Assembly: GCF_014844095.1 (NCBI RefSeq)
Contig: NZ_CP062163.1
Span: 2,637,501-2,701,500 of the forward strand
Length of the DNA: 64,000 nt
Source of the DNA: Brevibacillus sp. JNUCC-41
GTDB lineage: Bacteria; Bacillota; Bacilli; Bacillales; DSM-1321
Reading direction: 5' to 3'
Program-made: the position numbers and the translations under genes
The notes under the pieces: model-generated
The model's database searches: none
What the model was told of the DNA's origin: nothing
What the model saw: the letters and a program-made list of their open reading frames with translations, nothing else
Shown: positions 57,254 to 64,000 of the stretch, piece by piece
Layout of the letters: the number at the start of each line of letters is the position of its first letter
Position numbering within the stretch: the first letter of the stretch is position 1

Positions 57254-58804
57254 ATGAAAAGTAAGAAATATGTGTTTTACATATCATTAGCAATCAGCTT
57301 AGGCTTAATAGCCATTGGTATATTCATGCCAAGCCAATTAGAGAGTTTTTCTAATTCATCGCTTGATTTTATCTACAATAATTTGGGTTGGTTCATTTTG
57401 GGGAGTGTTTTTACTTTCTTTGTGTTTTGTATGTATATAGGACTGTCTAAATTCGGTCATATACGTTTAGGAGAAGATAGCGATCGCCCTGAATATAAAA
57501 CAGCAACTTGGATTGGTATGCTATTTAGTGCTTCCATTGGAATCAGTCTAGTATTTTGGGGCGTGGCAGAACCTGTTTCCTACTATATTAATCCTCCTTT
57601 TGGTAAAGCCACTTCCGAAGAGTCAGCAAAGCTCGCTTTGCAATTAGTTTACTTGCATTGGGGAGTTTCGGCCTGGGCTTGTTATGCACTTGTAGGAGTT
57701 TCTCTAGCATTCTTCCAATTCAGAAAAAAATTACCTTCTTCATTAAGTTCTGTTTTTTATCCCTTAATAGGAGACAAAATCAGAGGCCCCATTGGAAAGG
57801 GGATCGATGTGATTGTCATTCTCTCCATCGTCATTGGCATTGCTACGTCGCTAGGTTTTGGTACGTTGCAGGTCAACAGTGGCTTGAACTTTCTGTGGAG
57901 TCTGCCGATGAATGTTAGTGTTCAAACATCTATTATTGTGGTAGTGACAATTATTTATGTAGCATCCACGGTTTCTGGGCTACAAGGGGCCATGAAACAT
58001 TTATCCAATCTAAATATGCTGCTAGCTTTTGCATTATTGGCCTTCGTTCTTTTTCTCGGACCGACCCAAACCATTTTTAAAGTCTTTTTCCAAGGGATAG
58101 GTGATTACGTTCAAAACTTTGTAGGCATGTCGTTCAGGACTGAGCCTTATAGTGATGAAAAAGGGACTTGGATAGCTAGTTGGACTTTATTTTATTTTGG
58201 TTGGTGGATTGCTTGGGCGCCGCTTGTTGGAAGTTTTGTCGCTAGAATATCAAAAGGCAGAACGATTAAAGAATTTATGATGGGTGCCGTATTCATTCCG
58301 GTAATAGGATCATTCTTCTGGTTTGCTGTTATGGGGGGCTCAGCCATTCATTTAATTCAAAATATGGGTGAAACAGCACTAGCTACTGCAGTTTCGACCG
58401 ACGTGACATCGGCATTGTTCAAATTTTTTGATTATTTTCCGATGACTACATTTTTAAGTATTCTAGCTATGGTACTCGTACTGGTTTTCTTTATCACATC
58501 TGCTAACTCAGCTGTTTTTGTGTTAGGGATGTTTAGCGAAAATGGAAATCCAAATCCATCCCATTCAATAAAAATAATATGGGGAGCTGTCATTGCGGCA
58601 ATTTCTATCGTATTGATCATGACTGGTGGTCTGGCAGGTTTGCAATCTGCACTTGTTGCAACCGCTGTTCCTTTGGCGGTGCTAATGCTCATCATGTGTT
58701 ATTCTACATATAAAGGTCTTAAAGCCGAAATAGGTCTAACAATGGGAAAACAAAATAAAGAATCTGAACAAAAAGCGCCCCTTCCTAAAAAAAAGGCTTT
58801 ATAA
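57254..58804 (+). CDS. BCCT-family betaine/carnitine/choline transporter
   Basis: Twelve membrane helices in about 516 aa, with the family signature block FFGWWIAWAPLVGSFVARISKGRTIKEF (residues 315-345) and GISLVFWGVAEPVSYY containing the aromatic substrate box. The C-terminal cytoplasmic tail is short and basic, without the long osmosensing tail of BetP. This fits catabolic uptake rather than osmoprotection. ATG 57254 after AAGGGGTGATTGG. Separate from the upstream operon by a terminator and carrying its own cre site. Confidence 0.9.
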   Translation: MKSKKYVFYISLAISLGLIAIGIFMPSQLESFSNSSLDFIYNNLGWFILGSVFTFFVFCMYIGLSKFGHIRLGEDSDRPEYKTATWIGMLFSASIGISLVFWGVAEPVSYYINPPFGKATSEESAKLALQLVYLHWGVSAWACYALVGVSLAFFQFRKKLPSSLSSVFYPLIGDKIRGPIGKGIDVIVILSIVIGIATSLGFGTLQVNSGLNFLWSLPMNVSVQTSIIVVVTIIYVASTVSGLQGAMKHLSNLNMLLAFALLAFVLFLGPTQTIFKVFFQGIGDYVQNFVGMSFRTEPYSDEKGTWIASWTLFYFGWWIAWAPLVGSFVARISKGRTIKEFMMGAVFIPVIGSFFWFAVMGGSAIHLIQNMGETALATAVSTDVTSALFKFFDYFPMTTFLSILAMVLVLVFFITSANSAVFVLGMFSENGNPNPSHSIKIIWGAVIAAISIVLIMTGGLAGLQSALVATAVPLAVLMLIMCYSTYKGLKAEIGLTMGKQNKESEQKAPLPKKKAL

Positions 58805-58823
58805 ACAGGGGATTGTGTCATCG

Positions 58824-58871
58824 GTCGAATAATGGACACTAATAAAACGGTGTTCATTATTCGGCTTTTTT
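58824..58871 (+). terminator. Terminator after the BCCT gene
   Basis: GTCGAATAATGGACAC/GTGTTCATTATTCGGC then T6. Confidence 0.9.
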
Positions 58872-58967
58872 ATGCTTGGAGGAAGTTATTCTTCGTCAGG
58901 ATTCTAATGATAGGAATAATAATACAGATGATGACTTTAAGGTTCAGTTTGGATACAGGAGGCAGCG

Positions 58968-59663
58968 ATGAAATACGAGATTATCTTATTTGATGTTGAT
59001 GATACATTGCTAGACTTTGGAATATCGGAAAAAAAGGCACTGCATGAAGTCTTCTTGGAGTTCGGTTTGCCCACAGGGGCGGAGGACTATGCGGGATGCT
59101 ACCAAGAAATCAGTCAGGTATTATGGAGGGACCTGGAACAGGGGCTTATTGATTTAACAAATCTGGGAGTGGAGAGGTTTAAGCGATTGTTCCTCAAGCA
59201 TGGGCTTGATATCGATGCGGATGCGTTCAGCCGTGCATACCTTGGACATTTGGGAAAGGAAATACATCTTCTGCCTGGGGCTTTAGAGGTTTGCGAGAAG
59301 CTTGGAGGATGCCGGCTGGCTATTATAACAAATGGCTTCACGACAGTGCAGACAGCAAGAATCGGGGGGTCACCCCTGTGCAATACCTTTGAGACTTTGA
59401 TAATTTCCCAAGAGGCTGGGTTTCAGAAGCCTGATAGGGGGATTTTTGATTATGCATTTTCCAAGTTAAAGATCACGGATAAATCGAAAGTGTTGATGGT
59501 GGGTGACTCCTTGACATCAGATATACAGGGCGGTTTGAATTATGGAATGGATACATGCTGGTACAATCCCCATCAAAAGGATAATAATCTCGGAATCAAG
59601 CCCACCTATGAAATCCGGACGCTCACTAATCTTTTGGAGATTGTAGGAAGCAAGGAAGTATAA
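58968..59663 (+). CDS. yjjG: YjjG-family HAD nucleotidase
   Basis: FDVDDTLLDF nucleophile motif (residues 8-17), motif II IITNG, Lys in FQKPDRGIF, and motif IV VGDSLTSDIQGG. Helical cap I. 231 aa. YjjG-type enzymes remove phosphate from non-canonical pyrimidine nucleotides. The tail (IKPTYEIRTLTNLLEIVG) matches this subfamily. GGAGGCAGCG before the ATG. Single gene, unlinked to the catabolic cluster. Confidence 0.85.
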   Translation: MKYEIILFDVDDTLLDFGISEKKALHEVFLEFGLPTGAEDYAGCYQEISQVLWRDLEQGLIDLTNLGVERFKRLFLKHGLDIDADAFSRAYLGHLGKEIHLLPGALEVCEKLGGCRLAIITNGFTTVQTARIGGSPLCNTFETLIISQEAGFQKPDRGIFDYAFSKLKITDKSKVLMVGDSLTSDIQGGLNYGMDTCWYNPHQKDNNLGIKPTYEIRTLTNLLEIVGSKEV

Positions 59664-59687
59664 CGAGGTATATGCGTTCTAAAAAAA

Positions 59688-59729
59688 CAGAGGCCGCTCG
59701 TCCGAGTGATCGGACTTGCAGCCTCTGTA
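59688..59729 (-). terminator. Terminator of the MHS transporter gene
   Basis: ACAGAGGC…GCCTCTGT stem with an inner TCCGAGTGATCGGA hairpin; T7 follows on the minus strand. Confidence 0.8.
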
Positions 59730-59753
59730 TTACTCATGCCAGAGATTTTAGTA

Positions 59754-61052
59754 TCAGTTCAAATCCAGCTCATGTGGCTTGAGTGTTTGATCCTTTTCAA
59801 TCCTTTTGCTGAAATGTGGTGATAATATACAAAGCGCCACGGAAATTGCGAGACCTGCCATCATGAATCCGCCAAAAACCAAAGGGGATGGGCCATATGA
59901 TTCCGCCATGGCAGTCCAGATGAGCGGACCGAAACCTGCAATGGCTGCCGCGACCTGATAACCGACAGATAATCCAGTATAACGGACCTTGGCTGGAAAG
60001 AGCTCCGAGAATAATGTCCCTTGTGTCGAAAAAATGGCTCCCCAGATGACGCCGAGTACAACTGCCTGCATAATGTAGAACCAGCCGACCCCACGCCCAA
60101 TCAATGTGAAATATGGGATGGCCAAAAGGAAAAGGAGAATCAGGCCCCCAAAATAGATGATTTTTCGATTAATGAAATCTGAAATGTAACCAATGACAGG
60201 AATGGTAATTAGCATTGTAGCGCAGCCAATCGTTAAACCGGTAAGGGCTGAATCTTGGGAATAACCAAAATACAATGTAGTAAAGACGAGAACATAGGAC
60301 ATGATGAATACATTGAAGAACCCGTCCCCAATTTTTAGTCCGATCACTTGGAGCACACTTCTCCAATCGTGTTTCAACGTTTCAATAATGGGAACTTTCG
60401 CAAGATCACCGCTATCTTTCTGTTGCTTGAACTCCGGCGTTTCTTCAATGCCACTCCTTACCCAGATTGCCAATGCGATCAGTACACCGCTTAAAAGAAA
60501 TGGAATCCGCCAACCCCAAGCTAAAAATTGGGCATCTGTTGTCAAGGAACTGATAAGGGTTAGGCTGAATGAACCGGCAACCAAACCGATGGGGACCCCT
60601 AGTTGGGGAATGGATCCATATAACCCACGGACACCCTTTGGAGCAGATTCCGTTGCCAATAGGATGGCTCCGCCCCATTCACCTCCCAAGGAAATTCCTT
60701 GAATCAACCTCAGCACCACCAAGATGGCGGGGGCGGCCAACCCAACCTGGGCATAAGTGGGCAGAACACCGATAAGCATTGAACTCCCTCCCATACCAAT
60801 AAGGGTGAACATAAGTGCTGCCTTCCTTCCGATGCGATCACCCATATGGCCGAATAGGATACTTCCGATTGGACGGGCAGCGTAACCAGCCCCGAAAGTG
60901 ACAAAGGCGAGAAGAAGTGAAATCGCCGGATCATGATTCGGAAAGAATAGAGTTGTAAAAACTAGGCCTGTTGCTGTCCCGTATAAATAGAAATCATACC
61001 ACTCAATAACGGAACCAGCTAAACTAGCGAAAAGGACTCGACTTTTTTTCAT
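59754..61052 (-). CDS. MHS-family metabolite:H+ symporter (MFS)
   Basis: Twelve membrane helices. MHS signatures SVIEWYDFYLYGTATGLVF (residues 14-32), RPIGSILFGHMGDRIGRKAAL, and RLIQGISLGGEWGGAILLATE. 432 aa. The family carries alpha-ketoglutarate, shikimate, citrate, proline/betaine and similar compounds. Its position between the carnitine-type cluster and a second sigma-54 activator suggests a carboxylate or amine substrate, but nothing in the sequence fixes it. AAAGGAGCATTTCC before the ATG. Confidence 0.87.
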   Translation of the reverse strand: MKKSRVLFASLAGSVIEWYDFYLYGTATGLVFTTLFFPNHDPAISLLLAFVTFGAGYAARPIGSILFGHMGDRIGRKAALMFTLIGMGGSSMLIGVLPTYAQVGLAAPAILVVLRLIQGISLGGEWGGAILLATESAPKGVRGLYGSIPQLGVPIGLVAGSFSLTLISSLTTDAQFLAWGWRIPFLLSGVLIALAIWVRSGIEETPEFKQQKDSGDLAKVPIIETLKHDWRSVLQVIGLKIGDGFFNVFIMSYVLVFTTLYFGYSQDSALTGLTIGCATMLITIPVIGYISDFINRKIIYFGGLILLFLLAIPYFTLIGRGVGWFYIMQAVVLGVIWGAIFSTQGTLFSELFPAKVRYTGLSVGYQVAAAIAGFGPLIWTAMAESYGPSPLVFGGFMMAGLAISVALCILSPHFSKRIEKDQTLKPHELDLN

Positions 61053-61503
61053 GGAAATGCTCCTTTAATGCGTAGTATTTCATCAAAATTGTTTACAGCA
61101 ATAAATAAATCTGAAATGAACAAAAATGATGCTTAAGGAATATAAGTAAAAAACTGGATTATTTAGATTATTTTAGAGGGGTTATCCATGCTGGTCAACA
61201 TATTTCTGATTTTTCTGAAAAAATGAAGCGAATAACTTAGCTCTCACCACCTGTATTGGAATATAATTCATTCTAAAGTAATGGAAATAATGATTTGAAC
61301 TTCCCGGATAAAATGAAAAAGTTTTAACTAAGGAGGAGAATTAAACTCAAAACATTTAGAATTTTTCATGTATAGAAGAGTGGCAAAGTGGAAATCATGT
61401 GGATAAGGAAATGAAAAAAGAGGAAAGGATAAGATTTCAAGAAATAATAATAATCTCCAAGTTATTTAGTATAATAGAAAAAAGGTTAAGGAGTTGGTTT
61501 CGT
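61053..61503. other. Intergenic region, no gene seen
   Basis: Promoter region of the MHS gene (minus) and of the IDEAL-type gene (plus; possible TATAAT at 61470-61475). No -24/-12 sigma-54 motif was found here. Confidence 0.4.
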
Positions 61504-61683
61504 ATGGAGAAGCAATTGCCAGGAACATCGCTTGAACCTGAAGAGATGGCTGAAATGGTTTTAAAAAAGGCCCTTAGTGATTACCGGAGGGCACAAATCG
61601 AAAAAGAAATCGATGACTCATTAAGAAATCGAGATAAGGAAGAGTTCCTTCGTTTAACTGAAATATTGAAGGGGATTTCATGA
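61504..61683 (+). CDS. Small IDEAL-domain-like protein, 59 aa
   Basis: C-terminal IEKEIDDSLRNRDKEEFLRLTEIL fits the IDEAL domain pattern (I-D-x-A/S-L-x-x-x-D-K-E-x-F-x-x-L-T) found in small Bacillus regulatory and adaptor proteins. Start at ATG 61504 behind AAGGAG; the frame is open back to 61399 but lacks a ribosome binding site there, and a TATAAT lies inside that extension. No operon partner. Confidence 0.65.
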   Translation: MEKQLPGTSLEPEEMAEMVLKKALSDYRRAQIEKEIDDSLRNRDKEEFLRLTEILKGIS

Positions 61684-61972
61684 AATTTCATACACTGTGA
61701 AAAAGACAAGTAGTAATGATATTGAAAGTACACCTAAAAGCCAGCAGGGCTCGATCATTTAAATATGATGTAGATGAAGCTTTATATAACTGGAACATTC
61801 TAATTAAATAGCAATCTATAGTATTATAACATTTTACATTGTAAGCGCTTTCTTATATAATCAAATAAAGAAAACGATGGAGAGTAGATGTAAGTGGACT
61901 ACGGCGGAATACACGGGTATTAGTGGCTGAAATGTTCATGCACCGGGATAATGACTAAAAGGGGGAAGAGAT
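61684..61972. other. Intergenic region with a cre-like site
   Basis: TGTAAGCGCTTTCT at 61840-61853 matches the CcpA cre consensus with one deviation. It lies about 120 bp before the 42-aa gene. Nothing else seen. Confidence 0.45.
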
Positions 61973-62101
61973 ATGAAAAAGGATGGAGTGTCGTTAATCG
62001 AATTTGTTCAGGAGGATCGATTTGAACTCAGCTCCTACATTACTTCTTTATTTAACAAACTGAATGACTATGTTCCCAAAAGTCTTAAAGATAAAAGGTG
62101 A
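61973..62101 (+). CDS. Small protein, 42 aa
   Basis: MKKDGVSLIEFVQEDRFELS…YVPKSLKDKR. AAAAGGGGGAAGAGAT gives a strong ribosome binding site and a terminator follows within 20 bp, so a real short gene is likely. Soluble and charged. No family recognised. A cre-like site lies upstream. Confidence 0.55.
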   Translation: MKKDGVSLIEFVQEDRFELSSYITSLFNKLNDYVPKSLKDKR

Positions 62102-62118
62102 ATGACAATAAAAAACGG

Positions 62119-62158
62119 GTCAGGAAGATCTGCATGACTTCCTGATTCTTTTTTTATT
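62119..62158 (+). terminator. Terminator after the 42-aa gene
   Basis: TCAGGAAG/CTTCCTGA stem followed by a T-run. Confidence 0.85.
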
Positions 62159-62214
62159 TTGTTTTTGGGATTTAGAGTTCTGAGGCCCAAAGTCAAAGGT
62201 ACAATAATGGACAA

Positions 62215-62228
62215 TGAGAATCGTTATC
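62215..62228 (+). promoter_or_regulatory. Fur box
   Basis: TGAGAATCGTTATC is one base from the Bacillus Fur box TGAGAATNATTATC and is 67 bp before the damaged haem-monooxygenase gene. Confidence 0.65.
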
Positions 62229-62294
62229 GACTAAAAATGTTTCATTATTATCATATCGATTAGAGTTGTTCATAATGTTCGTTCAGAGAGGAAA

Positions 62295-62717
62295 ATGGTA
62301 GTAAAAGAAGGAAATGCAGACCAAGTAGTAAAACGGTTCAGTGGGGAAGGGATCATTGAAAGGCAGGATGGGTTCAGCGATTTAAGTGTGATCGTGAAAA
62401 AAGTGCGACGCGGCGATGAAGAGGTCATCATCAATTGGTCGGAGGCATATTTGAAGCAGTGGGAAAAGAGTGAAGCCCATATCGCAGGCCATAAAGCAAA
62501 CCTTGGGAAACCAAAGCCTGAATATATCGTCAGTTCGGAAGGATCATTATATGAAGTGAAGGCTATTAAAAAGGCAGTGGACAACTTACTAGCCTTTTTT
62601 GAATTCCGTACATTAGAAAAGTTAAGTTACTGGGTGGAATATCCCATTTCTCAACTATCGCGTCGTATAGGGATGCGGAATGGTGGCCGTTCACATACAA
62701 TAGCTTACCTTCACTAA
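62295..62717 (+). pseudogene. Damaged IsdG/HmoA-type haem monooxygenase, with readthrough tail
   Basis: The core GNADQVVKRFSGEGIIERQDGF, KQWEKSEAHIAGHKA and PEYIVSSEGSLYEVKA belongs to HmoA/IsdG-like haem-degrading enzymes. The first beta strand (normally …VVTNTIKVKEG) is missing after MVVKEG, and the strand around EEVIINWSE is shortened. The usual stop after EVKAIK is absent: the frame runs through a terminator-like hairpin (about 62571-62600) and adds 45 non-family residues. Probably inactive. Assigned pseudogene by inference. Confidence 0.6.
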
Positions 62718-62721
62718 AATT

Positions 62722-62750
62722 CAGGCTCCCTTTATGGGTGCCTCTTTTTG
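62722..62750 (+). terminator. Terminator
   Basis: AGGCTCCC/GGGTGCCT stem followed by CTTTTTG. Confidence 0.75.
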
Positions 62751-63578
62751 TCGATGGAATCATCTCAAAATAGGTTCAGGTTATTCCTATTCTGTTGATA
62801 TAGTAAAATATTTTTTTAGAATGGTGACTTTGATGGAAAATTGAAGAGTGGGGGAGCAGGAAGGTCGTTTAGTATGTTGATATTTATGAACTTATAAGGG
62901 GGGGAATTCTAGGGATGGCTAGGATTCCTAAGATAAAGTCAACTAAGTTTAGAAATATTAATATTTAAAAATACCATTAAGATGTCTTTAAAGTAGTGTT
63001 TAGTTTATCAGCAGATTTCGATTACGATTCGTGCGCCAGGATAGGCGTTCACCTTTTCCTTCAGGTGGAACTAAAAGAAATGAAAACGATTTCATTTGAT
63101 GACGGTTCTTATATTGGCTTGATGATCAAAAAAATATATTAAGTTGACCTTAATGAAAGGCGGAAACATTGAAAAGAAAAAATTCGTTAAGGAAGATGAG
63201 CTGATCATCCGCAAAACTTGCGGTTCCAAATTGGAAAAAAGCTTGAATGTATAAAAATGTTTGGAAAGATTGCTATGTTAGTAATAGAAGGCTCCCTTTT
63301 ATGGGAGCCTTATACGTTTGAGAGAGATTCAGGTTTATTCACTCAACACCACTAGGATTCTTATCTGGTGGAAATATCAGACTAAGCCACAGGTGTGGCA
63401 GGAGCTTCACTGACATCATTCTTAAATTAATGTAAGCTTTACCCTAAATATTTGGAAACGTAAATGATGTTTGTGAATCCCATTCATCTTGAATGTGGAT
63501 TTTTTTAATTGAATGTTTAGTGCTTTTTAGTTGGCTTTATTTACGGTTCACTTTTAGTGGATTCCAGTCCAGATGAAA
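62751..63578. other. Long intergenic region with gene remnants
   Basis: No intact gene. A frame at about 62993-63142 reads SLSADFDYDSCARIGVH then KEMKTISFDDGSYIG, and a 33-codon frame starts at 63151; both look like fragments. A terminator (AAGGCTCCC/GGGAGCCTT) is at 63289-63312. Confidence 0.4.
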
Positions 63579-64000
63579 TTACAGATACTGTTTGTATTTC
63601 TTTAACTTATAGATGACTGTTGGCTGGCTGATGCCCAAATGTTCTGCCATCTCGTATGTGGTTTTACATTTTTTCCATGCTTTTGCAATCAGTTGCCTTT
63701 CAACCCTTTCCAGAGTTTTCTTTAAATCGAAATTCTCTTCACAATCCTGTTCGATTGCAAGGAAGGTGGAGTCTTCAGGCTGTTCAATTTGCCCTGTGAT
63801 GGATTGCGGAAGGTGTTCCGGAAATATAATTGGTTCTTCGATGGTCAGGATTAACCGTTCAATCAAGTTTTCTAATTCCCGTATATTTCCGGGCCAATGA
63901 TAATGAGTCAAAACTTCATACGTCGATGGATGGATTTTTTTGAATTTCTGGTATTTATCACTGGTTTTCTGTAAGTAATGCTGAATTAAGAGAGGGATAT
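63579..64000 (-). CDS. Sigma-54-dependent transcriptional activator, C-terminal part (gene continues beyond window)
   Basis: The frame is open to the window edge and begins there with IPLLIQHYLQKTSDKYQKF. It then shows the end of the AAA+ domain (YHWPGNIRELENLIERLIL) and a Fis-type helix-turn-helix (TTYEMAEHLGISQPTVIYKLKKY) at the C-terminus. A second activator of the same class as the one at 50379-51752, probably controlling a cluster to the right or the MHS transporter. N-terminal sensor not visible. Confidence 0.9.
   Translation of the reverse strand, partial: IPLLIQHYLQKTSDKYQKFKKIHPSTYEVLTHYHWPGNIRELENLIERLILTIEEPIIFPEHLPQSITGQIEQPEDSTFLAIEQDCEENFDLKKTLERVERQLIAKAWKKCKTTYEMAEHLGISQPTVIYKLKKYKQYL

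Noticed and set aside
62566..62763. 65-codon minus-strand frame containing KLLYVNGHHSASLYDAIVEK
   Set aside because: Reads somewhat like protein but spans two plus-strand terminator hairpins and has no ribosome binding site.

Overview
The window looks like a chromosomal stretch of an endospore-forming Bacillus-type Firmicute, most likely of the Peribacillus (Bacillus simplex) group. The species call is inference. The evidence is a 23S-5S rRNA end followed by a 15-tRNA block in the order of the B. subtilis trnD cluster, strong AAGGAGG-type ribosome binding sites, spore germination and coat genes, a KinB-like kinase and a moderately AT-rich base composition.

Layout. 1-3260: 3' half of a 23S gene, 5S and 15 tRNAs ending in a terminator. 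3300-7750: sparse, decayed region with glutaminase, a small tyrosine recombinase and fragments. 7870-10200: an ECF-like sigma factor followed by a ClpP paralogue, a decayed second clpP start, and a DUF6241 protein. 10380-14350: two divergent sulfonate-utilisation units (TauD-like dioxygenase plus SsuA-like binding protein; SsuB/SsuC-like ABC subunits), each with a terminator-like hairpin in its leader. 14360-23290: KinB-like kinase, GlpQ-like phosphodiesterase, zinc alcohol dehydrogenase, a histidine phosphatase, a HAD hydrolase and a TPP-riboswitch-controlled thiC. 23380-32220: two frameshifted small genes, CotF-like coat protein, CtaG/DUF2243 pair, manganese catalase, arylamine N-acetyltransferase, a solitary SinI-like antirepressor and YdhK-like lipoprotein. 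32280-41220: DUF155 protein, a three-gene glycosyltransferase cluster, a LytTR/DUF3021 pair and a CPA1 Na+/H+ antiporter. 41600-47090: a gerA-type operon of order A-C-D-B-(decayed D)-B. 47500-50180: an AcfC-like binding protein, a repeat lipoprotein, an ECF sigma factor and its anti-sigma factor.

The most coherent system is at 50379-58804. A PAS/AAA+ sigma-54 activator diverges from a near-consensus -24/-12 promoter. This drives a ferredoxin reductase, a ferredoxin, a Rieske oxygenase with a CntA-like Glu bridging residue, an aldehyde dehydrogenase and a D-malate-type decarboxylating dehydrogenase. A BCCT transporter follows with its own catabolite-control site. Together these genes could import carnitine (or a similar quaternary amine), split it into trimethylamine and malic semialdehyde, oxidise the latter to D-malate, and decarboxylate that to pyruvate. 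58960-64000 holds a YjjG-like nucleotidase, an MHS-family transporter, an IDEAL-type small protein, a damaged HmoA-like haem monooxygenase behind an intact Fur box, and the 3' part of a second sigma-54 activator cut by the window edge.
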